A stretch of DNA of 45,028 nt from Thermoleophilia bacterium (GTDB lineage: Bacteria; Actinomycetota; Thermoleophilia; Miltoncostaeales; Miltoncostaeaceae). The notes under the pieces are model-generated. The model saw nothing but the letters and a program-made list of their open reading frames with translations, was not told the DNA's origin and ran no database searches. This document shows, piece after piece, positions 35,895-44,136 of this stretch (its first letter is position 1; the number at the start of each line of letters is the position of its first letter). The stretch spans positions 5,941-50,968 of the forward strand of contig JALOLS010000037.1 in assembly GCA_025455865.1 (NCBI GenBank). The letters are read 5' to 3'. A program made the position numbers and the translations under genes.

Positions 35895-35900
35895 CCGCCG

Positions 35901-35917
35901 CCGGCCCCCCCGGCCGG
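35901..35917. terminator. Short hairpin between convergent anti-sigma and Rieske-ThDP genes
   Basis: CCGGCC and GGCCGG (35901-35906 and 35912-35917) around five C. The only space between the two convergent genes; weak, without a T-run. Confidence 0.35.
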
Positions 35918-35918
35918 A

Positions 35919-37883
35919 TCACACCGGGCCCGCGGAACTCCTGACCTGCACGAGCGCCGGACGGTCGCCCACCGCGAACGCCTGCGCCAGGACCTCCTCC
36001 AGCCGGCCCGCATCCTCGACGCGGAAGCCGGCCGCCCCGCAGCTCTCGGCGTAGCCGGCGAAATCGGGGTTCACCAGCCCGGTCTGCCACACCGGCCGCA
36101 CGGCGGCCACCTGCTCGCGGCTGATCTTGGCCAGCTCGCCGTTGTCGAGCACGACATGCACGATCGGCATCCGGTGCCGCACCGCGGTGGTGAGCTCGGC
36201 CAGGTACTGACCGAGGCCCCCGTCCCCCGAGATCGACACCACCCGGCGCGCCCCCCGGGTGGCCGCCCATGCCCCGAGCGCCGCCGGCAGCGCGAAGCCG
36301 ATGGAGCCCAGGTAGCCGCTCATCAGGACGTCCTGGCCGCCGCGGCAGGTGAAGTAGTGGCCGAAGGCGTAGGTGTTGTTGCCGACGTCCACGCAGATGA
36401 CCGCGTCCTCGGGCACGAGCCGCGACAGGACGGTGAAGACCGCCGCCGGGTGCAGGGCGCCGCGGCCGTCGGTGAGCGCGGCCCGCCGCCCGACCTCGCG
36501 CTCCCACCGGGCGCGGCGCCGGGCGATCTCCTGGCGCAGCGCGGGCCGCTCGGCCGCCGGGAGCCCGTCGCGCATCAGGGCGACGGTCCGCGCGATCTCC
36601 CCCCACAGGGGGACGTCGACCGGGTGGAACTTGCCGAGGGTCATCGGGTCGAGGTCGACCTGCACCGTCGGCACCCACGTCGCGATGCCGGTGTGGTTCG
36701 AGAACGAGGCGCCGAGCACCAGCAGCGCGTCGGCGCGGGCCATCAGGGCGCTGCCGACCGGCGTGCCCGACCGGCCGATGACGCCGCCGGCCAGCGGGTG
36801 GTCCTCGGGGACCAGCCCCTTGGCCTTGAAGGTGGTGACCACCGGCGCGTCCAGGTGCTCGGCGAGCCCCAGCACCGCCGCCCGGTGCTCGCGGGCGCCG
36901 TTGCCGGCCACGATCAGCGGGCGCGCGGCCGCGCCCAGGAGCCGGATGGCGCGCTCCAGGTCCGCCTGCGGCGGTGCGATGTCGCGGGCCGCGATCCGTC
37001 CGGCGCGCGGCCGCGCCGGGGGATCCTCCAGCCCCGGCAGCTCCTGGACCTCGTCGGGGAGCACGAGGTGGGCCACCCCGCGGCGGACCATCGCGTGCTT
37101 CATCGCGAGCGCCGCCAGCTCGGTCGCGTTCTCGCGCCGGAGGACGGTCTGGCTCCACGCGGCCACCGCCGAGAACGCCTCGGCCAGCGGCACCTCCTGG
37201 AAGGCGCCCGGCCCGAGGACCTGGGTCTGCACCTGGCCGGTGAGGGCCAGCACCGGCGCGCGGTCGACATTGGCGTCCCACATCCCGGTGAGCAGGTTGG
37301 TCGCGCCGGGCCCGGCGATCGTGAGGCACGCCGCCGGACGGCCGGTGAGCTTGCCGTAGGCGCTCGCCGCGAAGGCCGCGGCCCCCTCGTGGCGGATGCC
37401 GACGTATGAGATCCGGCCGTCCTCCTCGGCCCGGCGGAGCGCATCCGCCATGCCGAGGTTGGAGTGGCCGACCATGCCGAAGACCGAGTCCAGGCCCCAC
37501 TCGCACAGGGTGTCGACCACCTGGTCCATGAGGGTCACCCGCCGCTCGGCGCGCGGCACCCGGACCCAGAGGCCGTCGGGGCGCTCCTCCACCCCGTAGG
37601 CGGTGGCGCAGTCGCGGAAGCCGGGCGGCGGGGCGCCGGTGACCGGGTCGTACTCATACCCGTGCCAGGGGCAGACGACGAAGCCCCCCTCCACCTGCCC
37701 GTCGCCCAGGGGACCGCCCTGGTGGGGGCAGCGGTTGTCCAGGGCGCCCCAGCCCCCGGCGCTGCGGGTCAGGCAGACCGCGCGCCCGCCGGCGACCACC
37801 GTGGTCACCTGGCCGGGCTCGAGGTCGCCGGCGTCCACGCGCACCCATTCCCATTCGGTCGCGTGTGCATCGGTGGTCGTCAC
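35919..37883 (-). CDS. Rieske domain fused to ThDP-dependent oxidase/decarboxylase
   Basis: 654 residues. Residues 10-110 are a Rieske 2Fe-2S domain: NRCPHQGGPLGDG with Cys52 and His54, VVCPWHGYEYD with Cys71 and His74. From about 117 a complete pyruvate oxidase/acetolactate synthase-like protein follows: MDQVVDTLCEWG, GIRHEGAAAFAASAYGKLTG (catalytic Glu), GPGATNLLTGMWDANVDRAPVLALTGQV, the central domain (PLIVAGNGAREH, VVTTFKAKGLVPEDHPL), and the ThDP site SISGDGGLGQYLAELTTAVRHRMPIVHVVLDN. Decarboxylation of a 2-oxo acid with electrons passed to the Rieske centre is a reasonable guess. GTG 37883 overlaps the preceding stop by 4 bp; last gene of a three-gene operon. Confidence 0.88.
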   Translation of the reverse strand: MTTTDAHATEWEWVRVDAGDLEPGQVTTVVAGGRAVCLTRSAGGWGALDNRCPHQGGPLGDGQVEGGFVVCPWHGYEYDPVTGAPPPGFRDCATAYGVEERPDGLWVRVPRAERRVTLMDQVVDTLCEWGLDSVFGMVGHSNLGMADALRRAEEDGRISYVGIRHEGAAAFAASAYGKLTGRPAACLTIAGPGATNLLTGMWDANVDRAPVLALTGQVQTQVLGPGAFQEVPLAEAFSAVAAWSQTVLRRENATELAALAMKHAMVRRGVAHLVLPDEVQELPGLEDPPARPRAGRIAARDIAPPQADLERAIRLLGAAARPLIVAGNGAREHRAAVLGLAEHLDAPVVTTFKAKGLVPEDHPLAGGVIGRSGTPVGSALMARADALLVLGASFSNHTGIATWVPTVQVDLDPMTLGKFHPVDVPLWGEIARTVALMRDGLPAAERPALRQEIARRRARWEREVGRRAALTDGRGALHPAAVFTVLSRLVPEDAVICVDVGNNTYAFGHYFTCRGGQDVLMSGYLGSIGFALPAALGAWAATRGARRVVSISGDGGLGQYLAELTTAVRHRMPIVHVVLDNGELAKISREQVAAVRPVWQTGLVNPDFAGYAESCGAAGFRVEDAGRLEEVLAQAFAVGDRPALVQVRSSAGPV

Positions 37884-38914
37884 TCGGTCTCCTCCGGTCG
37901 GTCTGCCAGCCGCGCGAGCGCCGCGCGGAAGAAGTCCAGCGCCCGGCCGCGCTGGTCCGGCGCGGCCCTCAGCGCGGCCAGGGTGAGCTCCGCCCCGCGG
38001 AAGCCGCGGGCGGCGAACTGCGGGTCGTCCGGGACCTCGCCCCAGGGGGCCACGTACAGGTACGGCTCCGGGTGGACCTCGTCCCCCGGTGAGGCGCCGA
38101 CCGACGCGCGCGCGCCCGCCATCTGGTCGCCCAGCTCGACGGCCAGGTCGAAATGCTCGGGCCAGAGCTGGACGCGGGTCGCCCCGCCGTCGGGCGCCCC
38201 GGCCCGGAGCTCCTCCAGCACCGAGCAGGCGAAGCCGAACCACCCGCCCAGCCAGTCGGCGGCCGCCGGGTCGACGGCGAGCGGGGCCCCGAGGTCACCC
38301 GGCGGGGGCGCGCCGGCCTGGTCCTGGACGGCGAGGCCGGGCTCGACGCCGGCCGCCGCGGCCGCGGCCGCCAGGGTCGTGATGTCGTGGGCCCGGGCGC
38401 GGCCGGCCCGCTGCACCACCAGGCGCGCCCCGACGACGCGCACCTGCACGTCGTCGCCGAAGAAGGGCGTCCCGAAGCCGCCGAGGGTCCAGCGCAGCCC
38501 GATCCGGCCGGTCTCTGCCCACCGGGCGGGCGAGACGACCGTGACGGCCAGGCGGTGCAGGGCGAGGCGGGTCGCCGCCAGGCCTGGCGGGGGCGGGGTC
38601 AGGCGCGGCCAGGCCGCAAGCCACCGGGGCGCGCACCAGGCCGCAAGCGCCGGGTCGTCCCGGGCGAGCGCCGCCCAGGTGGGACCGGGGCCGGGCACCG
38701 GGGAGACCGGCGCGGCCGCGCCCTCGGGGTCGACGGGGTCGTCCGCCGCCCAGGGGCCGGCCGGCACGGCCGGCGGCGAGGGCTCGAGCACCCGCGCCGC
38801 GACGCCGCCCAGACGGGCCTCCGCCTCGGCGCGCGGGTTCCGCGCCGACTCACGATCCGGGGCGCTCATCGGGGACACGACGTCCGGGCGGGGCCCGCCG
38901 GGCGCGGCCGGCAT
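37880..38914 (-). CDS. Hypothetical protein of the twin-Rieske operon
   Basis: 344 residues from ATG 38914, which shares its A with the TGA stop of the Rieske-FMN gene (TGATG). The first 75 residues are Pro/Ala-rich. The core has conserved-looking segments RIGLRWTLGGFGTPFFGDDVQVRV, DWLGGWFGFACSVLEEL, VQLWPEHFDLAVELGDQ and HPEPYLYVAPWGEVP; the Trp, His and acidic residues in the last two suggest a ligand or metal pocket. No signal peptide, no membrane segment. I cannot name a family. Its tight coupling on both sides says it works with the two Rieske enzymes. Confidence 0.75.
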   Translation of the reverse strand: MPAAPGGPRPDVVSPMSAPDRESARNPRAEAEARLGGVAARVLEPSPPAVPAGPWAADDPVDPEGAAAPVSPVPGPGPTWAALARDDPALAAWCAPRWLAAWPRLTPPPPGLAATRLALHRLAVTVVSPARWAETGRIGLRWTLGGFGTPFFGDDVQVRVVGARLVVQRAGRARAHDITTLAAAAAAAGVEPGLAVQDQAGAPPPGDLGAPLAVDPAAADWLGGWFGFACSVLEELRAGAPDGGATRVQLWPEHFDLAVELGDQMAGARASVGASPGDEVHPEPYLYVAPWGEVPDDPQFAARGFRGAELTLAALRAAPDQRGRALDFFRAALARLADRPEETE

Positions 38915-40539
38915 CAGAGCGCCCACGCGATGCCGGTGGCGTCGGCCAGGTCGCGGCTGGTGGTGACCAGGTCGTCCCGGCCCAGGTCACCCAGCCGGCG
39001 CCGGCCGCAGATGCGCGCGTAGTCGACCATCATCGCGGTGGCCGAGGTCAGGTACCGCTCCACGCGGCGGGCGGACTCGCCGACCTCGAGACGATCGCGC
39101 AGGCCCGGATCCTGAGTGGCGATCCCCACCGGGCAGCGCCCCCGGTGGCAGGCCCGGTACTGCTGGCACCCCGCCGCCATGAGCGCCCCGGTCGCCAGGG
39201 CGACGGCGTCGGCGCCGAGCGCGAGGGCCTTGGCCATCTCATCCGGCGTCCGGAAGCCGCCGGTCACCACGATCTGCACGTCCTCCACGCCCTGGGCCTC
39301 GAGCCAGCGGCGGGCGCGCACGAGCGCGAGCGCCGACGGCAGCCCCACGTGGTCCTTCACGTGCAGGGGGGCCGCCCCGGTGCCGCCGCCGAGCCCGTCG
39401 ATGGTCACCCAGTCCGCCCCGGCGCCGACCGCCACCTCGAGGTCGGCCTCGACATCGCCGGCCGCGAACTTGATGCCGACGGGTGCGCCGGGCACGAGCT
39501 CACGGATCTCCCGCACGCACCGCGCGAGGTCGGCAGGCCCCTCGATGCCGGTCAGCCGCGCCGGGGAGTGGACGTCCATCCCCGGGGCGACGCCGCGCAC
39601 GGCCGCGATCTCGGCGGTCACCTTGTCGCCGAGCAGGGTGCCCCCGAGGCCCGGCTTGGCCCCCTGGCCGATCTTGATCTCCACCGCGTGCGCCCGGCGC
39701 GCGTTCTCGGGCGTCCAGCCGAAGCGGCCCGAGGCGAGCTCCAGGATGTGGCGCGCGGCGTTCGCGCGCTCGCGGGGGTGGGGGCCTCCCTCCCCGCTCC
39801 CGATCGCGGTCCCGGCCGCCGAGGCGCCGCGGGCCAGCGCCTCCTTCGCCTCCGGGCTCAGCGCCCCGTAGGACATGTGGCTGACGAGCAGGGGGATCGC
39901 CAGGCGGAGCGGACGGGCGGCGCGCGAGCCGAGGACGACCCGCGTGTCCACCTCCTCCTCCCCGAGCAGCGGGAGCCGCGCGAGCTGGGCCGGGCGGAAG
40001 AGCAGGTCGTGCAGCCCCGGGGCGGCGGCGGGGGTGCCGGGGGGCTCCCGGAGCGCCGAGCCCATCGCCCCGATCTCGGGGGCGCCGCCGGCGGCCAGGT
40101 GGTGCACCAGGTGCATCCCGCGGTCCCGGGCGCCGCGGCGGATCCACGGGCCCAGGTAGACGTCCGGACGCGGCGGCGCCGGGGGGACCTGGGCGGCGTC
40201 GACCTCCACGCGGCCGTCGCGGACGCGGACGGGGTAGACCGGCACCCGGTCGGCCGGGTCGTAGGGCGAGATGCCCGTCTCCAGGTCGAAGTCCCACCCG
40301 TGGAGGGGGCAGATCGCCCGCCCGCCCTCCACCCGGCCGTCGCCGAGCTGCCCCCCGCGATGCGGGCAGGCGTTCCCGATGGCGTGGACCCGGTCCCCGT
40401 CGCGCATCAGCGCCACCTCGGCGCCGTTCACCGTCCGCACCAGCCCGGCCCGGGGCGCGATCTCCTCCATGCGGCACACCTCGGTCCACCCGGCGGCCTG
40501 GTCCCGGGCGGGCCGCCCCGCCTCGCCGGTCATCGCCAT
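38914..40539 (-). CDS. Rieske domain fused to FMN-binding glutamate synthase-like domain
   Basis: 541 residues. Rieske domain at 18-115: ACPHRGGQLGDG (Cys58, His60) and AICPLHGWDFD (Cys77, His80). From about 165 the FMN barrel of glutamate synthase: LLVSHMSYGALSPEAKEALARG, GSGEGG, EIKIGQGAKPGLGGTLLGDKV, TIDGLGGGTGAAP, VVTGGFRTPDEMAKALALGADAVALATG, and the 3Fe-4S motif C-x5-C-x4-C (CQQYRACHRGRCPVGIATQ). It has no glutaminase domain and no beta-helix, so ammonia or another amine would have to come from elsewhere if it makes an amino acid. First gene of the operon; AGGGGG precedes ATG 40539, with ATG 40533 possible. Confidence 0.9.
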   Translation of the reverse strand: MAMTGEAGRPARDQAAGWTEVCRMEEIAPRAGLVRTVNGAEVALMRDGDRVHAIGNACPHRGGQLGDGRVEGGRAICPLHGWDFDLETGISPYDPADRVPVYPVRVRDGRVEVDAAQVPPAPPRPDVYLGPWIRRGARDRGMHLVHHLAAGGAPEIGAMGSALREPPGTPAAAPGLHDLLFRPAQLARLPLLGEEEVDTRVVLGSRAARPLRLAIPLLVSHMSYGALSPEAKEALARGASAAGTAIGSGEGGPHPRERANAARHILELASGRFGWTPENARRAHAVEIKIGQGAKPGLGGTLLGDKVTAEIAAVRGVAPGMDVHSPARLTGIEGPADLARCVREIRELVPGAPVGIKFAAGDVEADLEVAVGAGADWVTIDGLGGGTGAAPLHVKDHVGLPSALALVRARRWLEAQGVEDVQIVVTGGFRTPDEMAKALALGADAVALATGALMAAGCQQYRACHRGRCPVGIATQDPGLRDRLEVGESARRVERYLTSATAMMVDYARICGRRRLGDLGRDDLVTTSRDLADATGIAWAL

Positions 40540-40572
40540 CCTCGGTCCCCCTGCTCGCCGCCGGTCCGGGTG

Positions 40573-40604
40573 GGCGGTCCCGGATGACCCACCCGGCGTT
40601 ACAC
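40573..40604 (-). promoter_or_regulatory. Bipartite promoter-like element, copy 2 (twin-Rieske operon)
   Basis: On the minus strand: GTGTAACGCC (40604-40595), 13 bp, GGGACCGCC (40581-40573). Blocks and spacing equal those before the antiporter at 33205-33236, 19 of 19 block positions. Transcription would start about 30 bases before ATG 40539. Confidence 0.55.
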
Positions 40605-40744
40605 GCCCCTCCCCCGGCGGCCGCGGCGGGACGAGGCGGACGGGTGCGGCCCGGGTGCCCGGCGCGCCGGCCCGCCGTCGCCCCGCCCTCCGCGCCGCCC
40701 CGGGTGCCATGCTCCCGCGGATCGGACTCCGAGGGGGCGGCGGG

Positions 40745-42859
40745 ATGCATCGAGAGGTCGCGGCGGGTCGCCGGGAGCGGCCCGGCTGGTTCCGGGCGGT
40801 CGCGCGGGCGGTGGTCATCTGGATCATCAACGCGTTCGCGCTGTGGCTCTCGGCGCAGATCCTCCCCGGCATCGACCTGGAGAGCGGCGGGGCCCTCGGC
40901 GGGGCGCTCGTCATCGCCCTGGTCAACGCGCTGCTCTGGCCGGTGCTCGCCCGGCTGGTGCTGCCCATCAGCGCGCTCACGCTGGGCCTGGCGAGCCTGG
41001 TGCTCTCGGGCTTCACCATCTGGGTGGCGGGCCAGATCATCCCGGAGTTCCGGGTGGAGAGCATCTGGTGGGGCCTCGCCCTGGCCTTCGTGATGACCGT
41101 GGTGAACGTGGTCATCACCAGCGTGCTCGGGATCGACGACGACGACGCCTACTGGCGCAACGTGGTCCGGCGGACCGCCCGCCGGCGCGACGCGGTCGCC
41201 CCCACCGACGTGCCCGGGGTGCTCTTCCTGGAGATCGACGGGCTGGCGTATGAGGTGCTGCGCCGGGCGCTGCGCAACGGGCACACGCCGACCATGGCGC
41301 GCTGGATCGCCGAGCAGGACCACCACCTCATTCGCTGGGAGTGCGACTGGTCGAGCCAGACCGGGGCGAGCCAGGCCGGCCTGCTGCACGGGACCAACGA
41401 GGACATGCCCGCCTTCCGCTGGTACGAGAAGGAGCGCCAGGCCACCGTGACCTCCAACCGGCCGCAGGACACCGCGCTCATCCAGAGGCGGATCTCCTCG
41501 GGCCGGGGGCTGCTGTTCGCCGACGGCGTGAGCCGGGCCAACATGTTCTCGGGCGACGCCCCCCATGCCCTGCTCACGCTCTCCATGGTCCTGCAGCGGG
41601 GGCGCGGCAAGGTCGGGCACGACTACTTCGCGTACTTCTCGAACCCCTACAACATGATCCGAACCATCGTCCTGACCGTGGAGGACGTGGCCCGGGAGTG
41701 GTGGCAGGCGCTCGGCAACCGCCGGCGGGGGGTCATCCCCCGGGTGCACCGCGGCGGCCTGTACCCGCTCATGCGGGCCTGGACGACGGTGATCCAGCGG
41801 GACCTGGCCGTGCAGAGCCTGCTCTATGACATCTTCGCCGGACGGCCGGTCGGCTACTCGACGTTCGTCGGCTACGACGAGATCGCCCACCACTCGGGCA
41901 TCGAGCGGCCCGAGACGCTCCGGGCGCTGGGCCAGCTCGACCGGCAGTTCGCGCGGCTGGAACGCGCCGCGAAGGACGCGCCTCGCCCCTACCGCTTCGT
42001 GGTGCTGTCCGACCACGGGCAGACCGACGGCCTGTGCTTCCGGCAGTCCTACGGCGAGACCCTGGAGCAGCTCGTGCGCCGGCTGAGCGCAGGGGGCGCG
42101 AGCGTGGACGGGCTCACCGCCGGCGACGAGGGCTGGGGCCTGCTCTCGGCCTCGGTCACCGAGGCCGCCTCCGGGGACGGCATCGGCGCGAAGACCCTCG
42201 ACCGGGTCACCCGGGGCCGCCGCCAGGACGGCGCCGTCGACCTCGGGCCCCAGGCGGAGGAGCGGCGCCGCGACGGCGAGGAGGCGGCGGGCGACGACGA
42301 GGACGACATCCTGGTCATGGCCTCGGGCTGCCTGGGGCTCGTCTACCTCACCCGGGAGCCCGGCCGGGTGAGCCTGGAGCGCCTGCAGGAGATCCACCCC
42401 GGGCTGGTCGAGGGCCTTCGCACCCACCCGGGCATCGGCTTCCTGCTGGTGCGCTCGGAGGCGGAGGGGTCGCTGGTGCTCGGTCCCCGCGGCCGGGTGC
42501 ACGTGGCGAGCGGGCAGGTGGACGGCGAGGACCCCCTTGCGCCCTACGGCGAGAACGCGCTGCGCCATGTGCGGCGCACCGACGGCTTCCCCCACGTGGC
42601 CGACCTGATGATCAACGCCGCGTATGACCCGGAGCTCGGCATGGTCCCGGCGTTCGAGGAGTTCGTGGGCTCACACGGCGGGATGGGCGGGAGCCAGTCC
42701 TTCCCGTTCGCCCTGGTCCCGCCGGACCTGACCGCGCCCGCCGAGCCGGTGATCGGCGCCGAGCACATGCACCGGGTCATGCGCGGATGGCTCGCCTCGG
42801 TCGGCCAGGAGGCCTACCGGGACGACGACGCCGCGGTGGGCGCCCGCACGGGGGCCTGA
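40745..42859 (+). CDS. 4TM (phage-holin-like) domain fused to alkaline phosphatase-superfamily phosphodiesterase
   Basis: 704 residues. Residues 15-130 contain four membrane helices of the DUF360/Mycobact_4TM type (IINAFALWLSAQILPGIDLES, ALVNALLWPVLARLVLP, LVLSGFTIWVAGQIIPEF, VVNVVITSVLGID). The rest is a type I phosphodiesterase-like domain: FLEIDGLAYEVLRRAL (metal Asp), QTGASQAGLLHG (nucleophile Thr/Ser), GYDEIAHHSG, VVLSDHGQTDG and GSHGGMGGS (metal Asp/His residues). It is most likely a membrane-anchored hydrolase of phosphate esters; substrate unknown. ATG 40745 has AGGGGG upstream; an ATG 15 codons earlier is possible. Similar fusions occur in other actinobacteria. Confidence 0.85.
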   Translation: MHREVAAGRRERPGWFRAVARAVVIWIINAFALWLSAQILPGIDLESGGALGGALVIALVNALLWPVLARLVLPISALTLGLASLVLSGFTIWVAGQIIPEFRVESIWWGLALAFVMTVVNVVITSVLGIDDDDAYWRNVVRRTARRRDAVAPTDVPGVLFLEIDGLAYEVLRRALRNGHTPTMARWIAEQDHHLIRWECDWSSQTGASQAGLLHGTNEDMPAFRWYEKERQATVTSNRPQDTALIQRRISSGRGLLFADGVSRANMFSGDAPHALLTLSMVLQRGRGKVGHDYFAYFSNPYNMIRTIVLTVEDVAREWWQALGNRRRGVIPRVHRGGLYPLMRAWTTVIQRDLAVQSLLYDIFAGRPVGYSTFVGYDEIAHHSGIERPETLRALGQLDRQFARLERAAKDAPRPYRFVVLSDHGQTDGLCFRQSYGETLEQLVRRLSAGGASVDGLTAGDEGWGLLSASVTEAASGDGIGAKTLDRVTRGRRQDGAVDLGPQAEERRRDGEEAAGDDEDDILVMASGCLGLVYLTREPGRVSLERLQEIHPGLVEGLRTHPGIGFLLVRSEAEGSLVLGPRGRVHVASGQVDGEDPLAPYGENALRHVRRTDGFPHVADLMINAAYDPELGMVPAFEEFVGSHGGMGGSQSFPFALVPPDLTAPAEPVIGAEHMHRVMRGWLASVGQEAYRDDDAAVGARTGA

Positions 42860-42910
42860 GCCGGGGCGGCGTCGCGCCGCGGGCCGGTGCGGTGCCGTGG
42901 GGCCCGCCGG

Positions 42911-43315
42911 TCAGGGCCGGGCGCGCCGCATGTGCCGGATGGCCTCGGGCGGCACGGCGAGCAGCACCGCGGCCACCAGCATGGCGACGACCGCGAGCTT
43001 CGGGAGCACGAGGCCCAGCAGGATCGCGACCGCGTAGGAGCCGAGGCTCGGGGTGACCGCCGCGCTCATGGCCTGGACGCGCTCCTCGTCGATGCCGGTG
43101 TCGACCAGGCCCTCGGCCCGCGCATACCGCCAGAGCGCGGCGAGCGGCAGGCTGATCGTCAGCAGCACCAGGCCGCAGAAGACCACCGCCACCCGCTCGG
43201 CGCCCTCGCGCGCCTCCAGGTTCTCGGCGATGAGGGTCGTCGCGAAGGGCAGGAACGACACGACCAGGAGCAGCGCCAGGTTGATGCGCTGGAGCACCTG
43301 GTCGGTGTGGGGCAT
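42911..43315 (-). CDS. TMEM175/DUF1211-like membrane protein, C-terminal part only
   Basis: 134 residues in this frame. QVLQRINLALLLVVSFLPFATTLIAEN matches the third helix of bacterial TMEM175 potassium channels; three more hydrophobic stretches follow (VAVVFCGLVLLTISLPLAALW, SYAVAILLGLVLPK, AMLVAAVLLAVPPE). The N-terminal two helices with the FSDG filter motif are absent; the sequence just upstream (RLKHTAITDL) is family-like but soon loses coding character. So this is a truncated gene, or the N-terminus was lost with the decayed region upstream. Function doubtful. Confidence 0.55.
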   Translation of the reverse strand: MPHTDQVLQRINLALLLVVSFLPFATTLIAENLEAREGAERVAVVFCGLVLLTISLPLAALWRYARAEGLVDTGIDEERVQAMSAAVTPSLGSYAVAILLGLVLPKLAVVAMLVAAVLLAVPPEAIRHMRRARP

Positions 43316-43499
43316 GAGGTCGGTGATCGCCGTGTGCTTGAGCCGGGCGGCGCCGGGCCGGGGCGAACGACGCGCTCCCCGGGTGGACGCGGGCCGACGA
43401 CGGGCACGACCGCTCCGTGCGCCGCGGTGCAGGCGACGGGGGCGGGTCGACCTCGTGGACGGGCCCCCGGCCGCTCAGGCCGGCCGGGCGGGGGCGCGG

Positions 43500-44065
43500 C
43501 GCTCGCGCATGACCCCCGGGTGACCGCGTTCCGCATGAACGCCCAGACCGGGCCGCGGGACAGGAGGTACCGCGCGAAGAGCATGGTCGCGTCGAGCCCG
43601 AGCGCGCCGAAGAGGGCCTTCGGAGGCGGCCAGGTGGAGTGGGCCGGCGAGCGAGGTGGCCTGAAGGGCGACCGTGCCGAGAGCGGTCGACGAGCGCCAC
43701 CGGGACCGCGAGGATCCCGAGCAGGCGCACCGGGCGTGGGCCGGCCGCAGCGCACGCAGCAGGCTCCGGCGGACCAGACCACGGAGCCCAGGCCCACCGT
43801 GAGCAGCCGCCGGCGCCCGTTCCGGGACTGCTCGGCCGCGTCGGCGATCGTCCGCGCTCCTCGTTCAGGGAGCGGTCCGGGCCCGGCCGGGTCCTCGCGC
43901 CCGGCCGCGAACCCCGGGCCGGCGGCGGCGAACACCGACCGCAAGGGCCAGGGTCCAGAAGAACACGCGGTCGGCCGGCCCGCCCCCGAGCACCCCGCCG
44001 GCCGCCCGTACGTCACGCGCCACCGCCTGGACGTCGATCTCGATCACCACGTGATCGCCGCGCAT
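43500..44065 (-). pseudogene. Decayed membrane-protein gene with several frameshifts
   Basis: No intact gene lies between 43316 and 44136. On the minus strand coding-like pieces hop between frames: MRGDHVVIEIDVQAVARDV...FFWTLALA from 44065, then SVFAAAGPGFAAGREDP...RRRLLTVGLGSVVWSAGA, then PVRLLGILAVPVALVDRS, then ALGLDATMLFARYLLSRGPVWAFMRNAV. Each piece has G/C third positions and the last three contain hydrophobic segments. At least two frame changes are needed to join them. A dead membrane-protein gene is the simplest reading; the family is not recognisable. Confidence 0.45.
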
Positions 44066-44136
44066 CCCCGCAGGCGCGCCAGGCCGGCGCGGAGTCGCTC
44101 ACGCAGGAGACGCGTCGCGGCGCGGCCCCGGGCGGC

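Noticed and set aside
43159-44016. 285-codon minus-strand gene
   Set aside because: Only parts of this frame have coding character; the sensible segments lie in different frames, so it is treated as a decayed gene.
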